Shown here one piece after another: positions 17,458 to 25,139 of a stretch of 64,000 nucleotides of DNA. The position numbers and the translations under genes are program-made. This stretch comes from Psychrilyobacter piezotolerans (GTDB lineage Bacteria; Fusobacteriota; Fusobacteriia; Fusobacteriales; Fusobacteriaceae). Within the stretch, counting starts at the first letter, position 1, and the number at the start of each line of letters is the position of its first letter. The stretch is from positions 100,435 to 164,434 of the forward strand of contig NZ_QUAJ01000004.1 of the NCBI RefSeq assembly GCF_003391055.1, written 5' to 3'. A model generated the notes under the pieces. It searched no databases, was not told where the DNA came from, and saw nothing but the letters and a program-made list of their open reading frames with translations.

Positions 17458-17595
17458 ATATTCTCTCAGATGGAGAAACACCCAGATTGAATTACGAAAA
17501 TAATAATTCAGGAGAAAAAAAAGGAAATTTCTAAAAAAATATAACATATATATTACAGATGAATTTAATGTATTTTATTATAAAGGGAGGCTGTT

Positions 17596-18486
17596 ATGAA
17601 GATAAAATATTTTCCAATATACTGGGTCAGACAATATCAGAGAGGGATAGTGGAACTCTTTGGAAAATACCGGCGGTTTGCAGAGCCGGGATTTCACGTT
17701 CAATTTCCTATTTTTGAGATAACCAGGGTCAGAGATGTGAGAGAACACACCATGGATATCGCTCCTCAAAATGTCATAACCAAGGATAATGTAGAGATAA
17801 ATGTAGATGGTATAGTGTGGGCAAGACCTCTCTTTCCTGAAGAGGAGATAAAGAAAACTTTTTATAATATCGACAATTGGATGAATGCAGTAATGAAATT
17901 AGCCCAGACAAATCTCAGACAGGAATTTGGTAAACTGACTCTGGATGAAAGTTTAACAGCCAGAGGAAAGATAGCCATGGACATGCAGATATCCTTGGAT
18001 AAGCTGGCAGAAGAATGGGGAATAACAGTAACCAAGGTAGAAATAAAGGTCATTGATCCCCCTTCGGATATAAAGGAGGCCATGCATAAACAAAAAACTG
18101 CTGAACAAGAAAGGCGGGCTATGCGTCTTTTGGCTACAGGTAGATTTGAAGCTGCAGAACAAGATAAACTGGCTCTTATACAGATTGCTGAAGGGAGAAA
18201 GCAGGCTAAAATAAAAGTAGCTGAAGGGCAGGCCCAGGCTATAAAACTTGTCAATGAAGCAGCCAGGCAGTATTTTGTAGGAAACGCCAAGGATCTCAAG
18301 AGGTTAGAAGTAGTGGAAGAATCCCTGAAGGATAACTCCAAAATCATCCTTACAAAGGATGGAATAAGTCCGAATATCATCTTAGGAGAGGTCCCTATCC
18401 ATGAAAGAAAAAAAGAGGAAGGAGTCCCGTCTAAAGACGACACAAAAAATCTTTCAGAGGAAATACTAAAAAGATACGATGTATAA
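17596..18486 (+). CDS. SPFH/Band 7 (stomatin-like) protein
   Basis: A 296-aa SPFH-domain protein. Core signatures are RGIVELFGKYRRFAEPGFHV, TKDNVEINVDGIVWARP, LAEEWGITVTKVEIKVIDPP and the KQKTAEQERRAMRLLATG coiled-coil linker typical of stomatins. The usual N-terminal membrane hairpin is absent: the protein starts MKIKYFPIYWVRQYQRG, so it would need another way to reach the membrane. No NfeD partner or protease gene is adjacent. Stomatin-like proteins form ring-shaped membrane scaffolds that modulate proteolysis or channels. The start ATG is preceded by AAGGGAGG. Confidence 0.85.
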   Translation: MKIKYFPIYWVRQYQRGIVELFGKYRRFAEPGFHVQFPIFEITRVRDVREHTMDIAPQNVITKDNVEINVDGIVWARPLFPEEEIKKTFYNIDNWMNAVMKLAQTNLRQEFGKLTLDESLTARGKIAMDMQISLDKLAEEWGITVTKVEIKVIDPPSDIKEAMHKQKTAEQERRAMRLLATGRFEAAEQDKLALIQIAEGRKQAKIKVAEGQAQAIKLVNEAARQYFVGNAKDLKRLEVVEESLKDNSKIILTKDGISPNIILGEVPIHERKKEEGVPSKDDTKNLSEEILKRYDV

Positions 18487-18487
18487 T

Positions 18488-18532
18488 ACAACAAAAGAGG
18501 CTGACCCAAAAGGGTCAAGCCTCTTTTGTTGT
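18488..18532. terminator. Long bidirectional hairpin between convergent genes
   Basis: A 20-bp stem (arms 18488-18507 and 18512-18532, one bulged A, AAAA loop) separates the SPFH gene from the polyprenyl synthase gene. The last codons and stop (TGA, 18515-18517) of the latter lie inside one arm. Confidence 0.8.
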
Positions 18533-19474
18533 AGACCTCTTTCTGTATAATTTGTTTATGATATGTGTAAAACCTTCTTCAACCTCAGGGCATCCCAGGG
18601 TGGAGAGAAGATTGCAAGCCTTGTCTAAAAAGAAGTTACTCACACCATATGCCTCCTTTAAGGCAGAGCTTTTTCTAACTTCATCTGTCACTTCATCAAA
18701 TTCAGAACTGCTGGATTTATAGGTCATTGAAAGGATCCTCTTTTTAAAACTGGGATCTTTCTTCATCAAAAGCAGATAAGGCAGGGTAATTATTCCCGTA
18801 CGTATATCCTGACCGCAGATCTTTCCTGTTCCTTTCTCTGAACCATTTATATCCAGGATGTCATCCAGGATCTGGAAGCTGCACCCTAGGTTGAAACCAA
18901 TATGGTAAAGTTTATCTACGGTTCCCTCCTCAGCTCCCGATAAAATCCCTCCCATACTGCATGAAAGGGCGAAAAGGGAAGCTGTTTTTTCAGAAATCCT
19001 AGTTATATAATCACAGTAGGTTATTTCAAAATTGTATTTTTCATCCAACTGCTTTAGTTCTCCTAAACAAAGGGTTTCCAAGGTATCTATCATAGCAGCT
19101 GAAGCTTTTTCATCTTCCAGGGATATAATATTATCCATGGCAAAAATAGATAGGATCCCTCCTGCAGAAACTGCCTTTCCCCTTCCATAGACACTTACCG
19201 TAGTTTCCCGCCCCCTCCTCATCTTTCCATGATCAATTATATCATCATGAATTAAAGATGAAGTATGAAGAAGCTCCAAAGATGCTGCAGCTTCATAGCA
19301 CTTATCATTAATAGTTCCAGCCTTGGCAGCTAAGATCAGAAAAAGAGGTCTCAATCGTTTCCCCCCTGAGTTTATAAGTCTCCTCGTTTCTTGCCTGGTA
19401 AACTCATCTGTCAGAGCCTCCATAAGAAGTTCTATATTTTCCTCTATCTTTATCAATTCTTTTGTATATCTCAT
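18515..19474 (-). CDS. hepT: Polyprenyl (heptaprenyl-type) diphosphate synthase, catalytic subunit
   Basis: A 319-aa trans-isoprenyl diphosphate synthase. The two Asp-rich motifs are SSLIHDDIIDHGKMRRG and FQILDDILDINGSEKGTGK, with GGKRLRP near the N-terminus. It elongates farnesyl diphosphate with isopentenyl diphosphate to make the menaquinone side chain. It is the last gene of the menA-ubiE-small subunit-hepT operon, an arrangement like hepS-menG-hepT of Bacillus. The chain length is inferred from this context, not from residues. Its stop codon lies in the arm of a terminator hairpin. Confidence 0.88.
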   Translation of the reverse strand: MRYTKELIKIEENIELLMEALTDEFTRQETRRLINSGGKRLRPLFLILAAKAGTINDKCYEAAASLELLHTSSLIHDDIIDHGKMRRGRETTVSVYGRGKAVSAGGILSIFAMDNIISLEDEKASAAMIDTLETLCLGELKQLDEKYNFEITYCDYITRISEKTASLFALSCSMGGILSGAEEGTVDKLYHIGFNLGCSFQILDDILDINGSEKGTGKICGQDIRTGIITLPYLLLMKKDPSFKKRILSMTYKSSSSEFDEVTDEVRKSSALKEAYGVSNFFLDKACNLLSTLGCPEVEEGFTHIINKLYRKRSTTKEA

Positions 19475-19475
19475 C

Positions 19476-19802
19476 TCAGCTCACCTCCCTTAGGAGTTCT
19501 AATAGTTCTTCCTTGTAGTCATGTTTCCCGCAGATAATTTTTTTAGAATAACAAAGGGTAACTCTGTCTGTAATTTTTTTTAAAAGCTCTCTGTCTAAGG
19601 GTAAGAGATGTCTATTTAAAAGGGAGATGAAGAGATCCCCCAGCAGGAGGTTCCTTCCATCCATATCGCTGTTGGAGTTATGAAAAAAAAGGATAAGATA
19701 GGCCAGCTTAAAAGCCTGCTCTATATAATCGTCTTTTGATATATGAGAGATCTCTCCCAAATACTCTTTCCCTATGAGATCAAAATATTTTTTAGCATCC
19801 AT
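19476..19802 (-). CDS. Putative small (HepS-like) subunit of polyprenyl diphosphate synthase
   Basis: A 108-aa helical protein between ubiE and hepT. The motif GRNLLLGDLFISLLNRHLLP resembles the GDY-containing helix of HepS, the non-catalytic component I of two-subunit heptaprenyl diphosphate synthases, although it is much shorter than Bacillus HepS (~250 aa). A longer frame opens at 19847 without a ribosome-binding site. The ATG at 19800-19802 follows AAAGGAGGAG and overlaps the ubiE stop by 11 bases, so it is preferred. It is one base from hepT, so the two are probably co-translated and form a complex. The assignment rests mainly on position and one weak motif. Confidence 0.6.
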   Translation of the reverse strand: MDAKKYFDLIGKEYLGEISHISKDDYIEQAFKLAYLILFFHNSNSDMDGRNLLLGDLFISLLNRHLLPLDRELLKKITDRVTLCYSKKIICGKHDYKEELLELLREVS

Positions 19803-20511
19803 CTGCTCCTCCTTTAATTCCAGAATGCAGGGTACAGCTTCCCCCAAAATAGGTTTTAAGATTTATCCCGGTAAATCCTGCTCCCTCTATAAGCGCTGTG
19901 AGTTCTTCTTTGGATATAAAAGCTTCCACAGATTCATCCAGCCATCGGTATTCCCCATAAGATTTCACTAAAAGTTTCCCCATAATGGGAACTATAAACC
20001 TACAGTAAGTTTTCAGTGCTCTTCTGACTAAGAATAGATCGGGATAGGAAGCCTCCATACAGAAAAATATTCCCCCAGGTATCAAGACACGATATATTTC
20101 ATCGAGAACTTTTCTATAATCAGATGTATTTCTAATACCAAAAGAAATAGTAACAGTATCAAAACTGCCATCTTTAAAAGGTAGGGAAAGAGCATTCCCC
20201 TGAATTAACTCTATATTCTTAAGATGAGCTGCCACAGTTCTTTTTCGGGCTACTTGAAGCATCCCCTCACTGAAGTCAAGAGCTTTTATCTGGGAAGTTT
20301 TTAATTTATTTCCTATTCCAATGGCAATATCCCCGGTACCACAACATAGATCCAAAATTATCTTACTCTCCACTGGGATACTTTTAATAAGATCTTTTTT
20401 CCAAAGTCTGTGTACCCCCAGGGTAATGATATCATTCATAAAATCATAGCAGAATGAAATTTTTTGAAATACACTATGAACCCGCCTTTCCTTATCTCTT
20501 TCAACCGGCAT
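19792..20511 (-). CDS. ubiE: Demethylmenaquinone methyltransferase
   Basis: A 239-aa UbiE/MenG methyltransferase catalysing the last step of menaquinone synthesis with SAM. Signatures are VFQKISFCYDFMNDIITLGVH at the N-terminus (a hallmark of UbiE/MenG), SAM motif ILDLCCGTGDIAIG, and ISFGIRNTSDYRKVLDEIYR. It overlaps menA by one base (TAATG) and the next gene by 11 bases. As the organism appears anaerobic, the substrate is demethylmenaquinone rather than a ubiquinone precursor. Confidence 0.92.
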   Translation of the reverse strand: MPVERDKERRVHSVFQKISFCYDFMNDIITLGVHRLWKKDLIKSIPVESKIILDLCCGTGDIAIGIGNKLKTSQIKALDFSEGMLQVARKRTVAAHLKNIELIQGNALSLPFKDGSFDTVTISFGIRNTSDYRKVLDEIYRVLIPGGIFFCMEASYPDLFLVRRALKTYCRFIVPIMGKLLVKSYGEYRWLDESVEAFISKEELTALIEGAGFTGINLKTYFGGSCTLHSGIKGGADGC

Positions 20512-21419
20512 TATAAAAACTCCCTCCTTAAAATTTCTCCTAAAATAATGATTATATAAAAGAAGAAAAAGATAATCCCCGATAAAACTGAATTTTCCAT
20601 AATCTTGGATCTGTTTTTCAGAGTTATATTTTCTACTGCAATAAATTTAAGTTTTTTCACAACCAATGGAATCGATAAAAAGATTAAAAACATTGAAACA
20701 GGCAGGCTTTTTAGAACAATACTTAAAAATACAAAAACATACATCATTATATAGGCAAATTTTAGGATATCTATAGATCTCTCTCTCCCCATAAGAATAG
20801 GGATTGTTACTCTGGTTCCTTGATCTTTCTCTATATCACAAATACCATTGGTAAGGAGGATTGAGCCTATATAAATTATCAGTGGTATGGAAATCAATAT
20901 AATATTTTCATCTATATAACCGGCCTGAACATAGTATGCTAACCACGTGATAAGGCCTCCCATGGTCAATCCTGAAAATAATTCACCTAAAAATGTTTTG
21001 GATATTGGCAGGGGACCTGCAGAGTAAAGATAAGCAACCAGAAACCCTATAATTCCAATGACAGCCACTACAAGCCCTCTATGAAAGATAAGGTAGACTG
21101 CTGGAAATAATGTACAGATCACCAGACAGGCCATCAGTTTTTTTACTTGAATAAGGGAAATATCATCAAAAACCAGAATACTGCCCTCCCTGTCATATAC
21201 AGTCTCTCTAGTATCTAACCCGCTTATATAATCAGAATAATCATTGATTACATTGGCAAAACACTGGACTCCTACTGCAGAAAATAATACAGCTATAAAT
21301 AGATCCAATCTAAAATTCCCAACTCGGTATGTTGAATAAAGAGTTCCTATAAGTACCGGGATAATAGACGCCGACCAAGTTTTTGGTTCGAGGATGGTGA
21401 ATAATTGTTTTTTAGTCAT
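20511..21419 (-). CDS. menA: 1,4-dihydroxy-2-naphthoate polyprenyltransferase
   Basis: A 302-aa UbiA-superfamily membrane protein with about eight hydrophobic segments. The first Asp motif FANVINDYSDYISGLDTRE and a second one in TNGICDIEKDQGTRVTIP match MenA. It attaches the polyprenyl tail to DHNA at the membrane. It is the first gene of the menA-ubiE-small subunit-hepT operon, so the whole late menaquinone pathway is encoded here. The naphthoate ring genes (menFDHCEB or the futalosine route) are not in the window. The start ATG follows AGGAGG. Confidence 0.92.
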   Translation of the reverse strand: MTKKQLFTILEPKTWSASIIPVLIGTLYSTYRVGNFRLDLFIAVLFSAVGVQCFANVINDYSDYISGLDTRETVYDREGSILVFDDISLIQVKKLMACLVICTLFPAVYLIFHRGLVVAVIGIIGFLVAYLYSAGPLPISKTFLGELFSGLTMGGLITWLAYYVQAGYIDENIILISIPLIIYIGSILLTNGICDIEKDQGTRVTIPILMGRERSIDILKFAYIMMYVFVFLSIVLKSLPVSMFLIFLSIPLVVKKLKFIAVENITLKNRSKIMENSVLSGIIFFFFYIIIILGEILRREFL

Positions 21420-21480
21420 AATTCCTCCTGAAAGCTAATATTTAATGTTTAAAACGATCTCTTTATCCTAGGATAGGGAT

Positions 21481-21522
21481 ATTTTACTAGATATATTTTA
21501 CTAGATATATTTTACTAGATAT
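21481..21522. repeat. Three tandem copies of a 14-bp unit upstream of menA
   Basis: Three perfect copies of ATTTTACTAGATAT are followed by a partial fourth, 60-100 bases upstream of the menA start. They overlap the region where its promoter should be. Copy-number change would alter promoter spacing, or the units may be binding sites. Confidence 0.85.
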
Positions 21523-21583
21523 ATTATACTCATCTATCTCCTGGTTTCCTCCAAGGAAGATAAACTCTATCTTAAATAACCAT

Positions 21584-21613
21584 AAAAAAAGAAGGCAGAA
21601 GCCTTCTTTTTTT
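21584..21613. terminator. Intrinsic terminator (53-aa gene)
   Basis: A stem AAAAAAGAAGGC/GCCTTCTTTTTTT with AGAA loop has T runs in both directions. It lies immediately after the 21612-21773 gene on the minus strand. Confidence 0.85.
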
Positions 21614-21773
21614 AGTATAACTTCAGCCTTATCATAATAAGTGCATCCTCTTCTCCTACTAATCTGTAACCCTTTGCCATAAGCTTTTTTACCTTATATC
21701 TGTTATAGATATATGGAAATGACAGGTTAAGGGTTATCTTTTCACCACTCTTAGACATTAAATTAATTTTCAT
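21612..21773 (-). CDS. Small 53-aa hypothetical protein
   Basis: An open frame of 54 codons, too short for most gene callers, begins MKINLMSKSGEKITLNLSF and ends MIRLKLY. It has a GGAG ribosome-binding site about 8 bases upstream of ATG 21773 and a terminator right at its stop codon, so it looks like a real monocistronic gene. There are no Cys, signal peptide or membrane segments; it is rich in Lys and hydrophobics and probably a small cytosolic protein. I do not recognise a family. Confidence 0.65.
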   Translation of the reverse strand: MKINLMSKSGEKITLNLSFPYIYNRYKVKKLMAKGYRLVGEEDALIMIRLKLY

Positions 21774-21930
21774 CCTTATCCTCCTTTTCAAAATGTTTCA
21801 TTTAACTTCATACCCTTTCTTTTGGTTACATTCTATTTCATTTAGTTTCGAATGTCAAGAAAAATTTAAATTTATTTCAGAAAAGATATGGTATAATTGA
21901 ATTAATAAATTAAAAGAAGGAGGGATTTGA

Positions 21931-22692
21931 ATGTTTGCTCAGGAGAGACGATCAGAGATATTAAAGATCCTTATGAATAAAACAAAGGTAAGAGTGAAGG
22001 AATTAAGCCTTAATTTTGATGTCAGTGAAGTCATCATACGAAAGGATTTGAAACTTTTAGAAGAGGAGGGAAAGTTAGAGAGAACCCATGGAGGAGCCAT
22101 CTTAAAAAAAGAAATCCCCGTGGATATCTCCCTCAACCACAGAAAGGTAGTCAATTTAGGAGGAAAAAAAAAGATAACCAATAAACTCTATAAAATTATA
22201 GAGGATGGAGAAATTGTATTTTTAGACTCCTCCAGTACCAATCTTCTCCTTGCTGAAAAATTAGCTGAATCACCCAAGAAAATCACAGTAGTAACCAATA
22301 TGCTGGATATCATGAAATGCCTGGATGGAGTGGACAAGATTGAACTCATAGGTATCGGCGGGACATACCACAGTGTTTTGGGAATTTTTTTAGGGGGGCT
22401 GGCCTTAGACTCTGTCCTCAAAATAAATACACAGAAACTTTTTCTAGGAGGAACAGGAATAGATGTTCAAAAAGGGAATATCAGTATCATTGACTCCAAT
22501 GAAGCAACCTTAAAAAAAGCCATGATTCAAATGGCCTCAAAGGTATATTTTGTATGCGAAAAAGATAAATTTCATTCCTACGGAATCTATAACTTTGGAA
22601 CTATCGATGACCTGGATGCTGTAGTGGTAGATGAAAAACCTGAAAAACAATTTGAAGAGAAATTAAGGGAAAATGGTGTGGAAATTATTTAG
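21931..22692 (+). CDS. DeoR-family transcriptional regulator
   Basis: A 253-aa DeoR-type regulator. The N-terminal winged helix reads VKELSLNFDVSEVIIRKDLK and EEGKLERTHGGAIL, the classical DeoR signature. The C-terminal sensor domain has VFLDSSSTNLLLAEKL and LFLGGTGIDVQKGNIS, the sugar-phosphate isomerase-like fold that binds a phosphorylated sugar. No sugar operon is adjacent, so its target is elsewhere or unknown. The ribosome-binding site AAGGAGGGA lies 8 bases from the ATG. Confidence 0.9.
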   Translation: MFAQERRSEILKILMNKTKVRVKELSLNFDVSEVIIRKDLKLLEEEGKLERTHGGAILKKEIPVDISLNHRKVVNLGGKKKITNKLYKIIEDGEIVFLDSSSTNLLLAEKLAESPKKITVVTNMLDIMKCLDGVDKIELIGIGGTYHSVLGIFLGGLALDSVLKINTQKLFLGGTGIDVQKGNISIIDSNEATLKKAMIQMASKVYFVCEKDKFHSYGIYNFGTIDDLDAVVVDEKPEKQFEEKLRENGVEII

Positions 22693-22867
22693 GAGAATTC
22701 AGAAAAAAAGAGGGTCAAAGTTTACAGGTCTTTTGTATATTTTAAAATAAAGATTAAAGAGTTCAAATGTCTAAAAAATTATATACTAAACTTTCACCTT
22801 ATGATAATCCTTTAAATACGAAAAAATGTTAAAAAGTACGAAAACCGAATACCAATTCTGAAAAAGA

Positions 22868-22896
22868 TTGACAATGACCCGAAATTAAAGTATAAT
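22868..22896 (+). promoter_or_regulatory. Consensus sigma-70 promoter of the osmoprotectant operon leader
   Basis: TTGACA (22868-22873), exactly 17 bases, then TATAAT (22891-22896): a perfect match at both hexamers. Transcription should start near 22903, leaving a ~370-base untranslated leader before the ABC transporter operon. Confidence 0.85.
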
Positions 22897-22941
22897 ATCA
22901 ATGTAAGTTTTTAATATTGGTGAAGTAAAGTTGAAAAGTAC

Positions 22942-23139
22942 TTAGAGTGATGAGATTTATAATATTATTTTAAAACAAAATAGTAGTGTAGATTCGAATT
23001 ATTTGTAATGAGGAAATTTCTCTTGAAAAATTATTAATTTAGAACTGGGGTTTATTCAGGGTCTTATAAATTAGGCAATGATTATACTACTATTTGGTGG
23101 TATAAAGCGAGTCATAACGGCGAAACTTAAACACTCTAA
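22942..23139 (+). promoter_or_regulatory. Candidate riboswitch-like aptamer domain (class unknown)
   Basis: TTAGAGTG (22942-22949) can pair perfectly with CACTCTAA (23132-23139), closing a ~198-base domain. That right-hand strand is also the 5' part of the terminator stem 23131-23173, so the two structures exclude each other. Pairing of the closing helix should prevent termination (an ON switch). Inside, ATACTAC/GTGGTAT (from ~23084) forms a hairpin, and GGAAATTTCTC forms a smaller one. I could not match it to lysine, glycine, ydaO, TPP, SAM, M-box, cobalamin or GEMM consensus. The downstream operon encodes an osmoprotectant transporter, so an osmolyte-, ion- or c-di-AMP-type signal is conceivable. 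Confidence 0.55.
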
Positions 23140-23179
23140 CTCTATTATCCTTGGGATAGTTGAGTTGGGGTGTTTTTTT
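23131..23179 (+). terminator. Leader terminator upstream of the OpuC-type operon
   Basis: Arms 23131-23150 and 23154-23173 pair at 19 of 20 positions (with G-U pairs) around a 3-base loop and end in T7. It lies about 90 bases before the first start codon, so it attenuates the operon rather than ending an upstream gene. Confidence 0.9.
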
Positions 23180-23270
23180 ATTATTTTTGTAAAAATTTTA
23201 AACAGCATAAACCTATAAAAACCAAAACAAAATATCGTAAAACAATAATTTTATATCCAAAGGAGGGTTT

Positions 23271-24419
23271 ATGATTGAATTGAAAAACGTTACCAAAAGT
23301 TTCGATGGTAAGAATAAAGTGGTTAGTAATCTTAATCTAAAGATTGAAAAAGGAGAGTTTGTTGTTCTCATAGGGGAAAGTGGATGCGGTAAGACTACAA
23401 CTATGAAAATGATTAACCTTTTGGAAAAACCAACAAAGGGTGAAATATTCATAGACGGAGAAAATGTAAAAAGTCAGGATCTCATGGAGCTCAGAAGAAA
23501 TATAGGTTATGTTATTCAAAAGGTTGGATTGTTTCCGCATATGACAATCGGTGAAAACATAGAACTTGTTCCTACTCTTAAGAAGTGGTCAAAAGAGGAG
23601 AAAAAAGCGAGGACCTTTGAATTGCTGGAGCTTATGGATCTTCCGGCAGAAGATTTTTATTACAGGTATCCAAATGAACTAAGTGGAGGACAGCAGCAAA
23701 GGATAGGGATAGCAAGGGCCCTGGCTGTAAATCCAGAGATAATACTCATGGATGAACCATTCAGTGCCTTGGATCCTATAACAAGAGAAAAACTTCAGGA
23801 TGAGATGATGAATCTTCAGGATGAACTGGGAAAAACAATAGTTTTTGTTACTCATGATATGGATGAGGCTCTAAAGCTGGCAGATAAAATAGCCGTAATT
23901 AAAGATGGAGAGGTTATTCAATTTGATACCCCAGAAGAGATACTGAAAAATCCAGCAAATCATTTTGTAGAGTATTTCTTTGGAAAGGACAGAATGTGGA
24001 AAACTCCTGAAATGCTGTTAGCAAAGGATATAATGAAGAAGAAATTTGGGAAAATAGGGGTTAAAGGAAGTCCGGCGAGGGCCATAGAGATAATGAAGGA
24101 AAGAGAGACAAATACCCTTATCGTAGTAGACAGAGAGGGAGAGAAGAAACAAAAACCTGTAGGAGTAGTCACAAGAAACATGATAATGAAAAACAATGGC
24201 CACAGTATGAAGATGAAAGAAATAATGGCATCCAGTGAGGATTTTATTATAGATGAAAATACTAATATGGTGGAAGTTCTGAATATAATGTCAAAAATAA
24301 ACTTCAGATCCATACCAATAGTAAATAAAGATAAATTACTAGTAGGAGCAATTACTCCAATAAGTCTTCTTAACATAATTACAGAAATATCTCCAAGTAT
24401 AGAAGGAGGGGAACTTTAA
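23271..24419 (+). CDS. opuCA: Glycine betaine/carnitine/choline ABC transporter, ATP-binding protein
   Basis: A 382-aa ProV/OpuCA-type ATPase. Walker A is GESGCGKTTTMKM (residues ~37-49), the Q-loop lies in YVIQKVGLFPH, the signature is LSGGQQQRIGIARAL, Walker B is IILMDEPFSALDP, and the switch His is in FVTHDMDEAL. Residues ~255-375 form two CBS domains (ARAIEIMKERETNTLIVVD and FRSIPIVNKDKLLVGAITP), which in OpuA/OpuC sense ionic strength or cyclic-di-AMP. It is the first gene of a three-gene operon behind a terminator-bearing leader. The family is certain; the exact compatible solute is inferred. Confidence 0.9.
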   Translation: MIELKNVTKSFDGKNKVVSNLNLKIEKGEFVVLIGESGCGKTTTMKMINLLEKPTKGEIFIDGENVKSQDLMELRRNIGYVIQKVGLFPHMTIGENIELVPTLKKWSKEEKKARTFELLELMDLPAEDFYYRYPNELSGGQQQRIGIARALAVNPEIILMDEPFSALDPITREKLQDEMMNLQDELGKTIVFVTHDMDEALKLADKIAVIKDGEVIQFDTPEEILKNPANHFVEYFFGKDRMWKTPEMLLAKDIMKKKFGKIGVKGSPARAIEIMKERETNTLIVVDREGEKKQKPVGVVTRNMIMKNNGHSMKMKEIMASSEDFIIDENTNMVEVLNIMSKINFRSIPIVNKDKLLVGAITPISLLNIITEISPSIEGGEL

Positions 24420-24422
24420 GAT

Positions 24423-25070
24423 ATGAATAAAATAGATTTTTTACAATTTTTAGAGTATAGAAGTCCAGAAATTTTTAAACTGACAGGAGAACACATGAAG
24501 ATAACAGGAGTTGCGGTTTTTCTTGCAATTCTTGTAGGGGTGCCTTTGGGAATATATATAACTAAAAACAAGAAGGTAGCCAACGTGATACTAAATACTG
24601 CAAATATATTCCAGACTTTACCAAGTTTGGCTCTGTTTGGACTTATAATTCCAATTATGGGAATAGGCTTCAAGCCTGCAATATTTGTTTTATTTTTATA
24701 TGCGTTACTGCCTATTATTAAAAATACATGTATAGGAATAAACAGTATAGATCCTTCGATAATCGAAGCTGGAAGAGGAATGGGAATGACCAAGACACAG
24801 ATACTGACAATGGTTGAAATACCTCTGGCTCTGCCTATTATTATGGGAGGGATCAGAATATCCACGGTAATCAATATCGGTACTGCAACAATAGCGGCTC
24901 TTATAGGAGCTGGAGGACTAGGGGACTTTATCTTCAAGGGAATATCTATGGGTAATAATAATTTGATCTTAGCTGGAGCTATACCAACAGCTCTTTTAGC
25001 ATTATCAGTTGACTTTATTCTAGGTCTTGTGGAAAAAAATCTGACTCCTCAAGGGTTAAAGAATAGCTAA
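24423..25070 (+). CDS. opuCB: Osmoprotectant ABC transporter permease
   Basis: A 215-aa permease with five to six membrane segments. The EAA loop, IDPSIIEAGRGMGMTKTQIL, docks onto the ATPase. TATIAALIGAGGLGDFIFKG is a conserved segment of the ProW/OpuCB family. Only 3 bases separate it from the ATPase gene. The operon has a single permease gene, so it would act as a homodimer, unlike the OpuCB/OpuCD pair of Bacillus. Confidence 0.88.
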   Translation: MNKIDFLQFLEYRSPEIFKLTGEHMKITGVAVFLAILVGVPLGIYITKNKKVANVILNTANIFQTLPSLALFGLIIPIMGIGFKPAIFVLFLYALLPIIKNTCIGINSIDPSIIEAGRGMGMTKTQILTMVEIPLALPIIMGGIRISTVINIGTATIAALIGAGGLGDFIFKGISMGNNNLILAGAIPTALLALSVDFILGLVEKNLTPQGLKNS

Positions 25071-25139
25071 TATATTTTAAGGCTATAAAATTTATGAGGG
25101 ATAAAGATAGTTATATATAAAACTAAGGAGGATTAAAAG

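Noticed and set aside
23080..23125. T-box-like motif (TTTGGTGGTATAAAGCG) in the opuC leader
   Set aside because: The match to the T-box core is partial, there is no recognisable specifier stem, the terminator arm does not pair with it as in T-boxes, and the downstream genes are not tRNA- or amino-acid-related.
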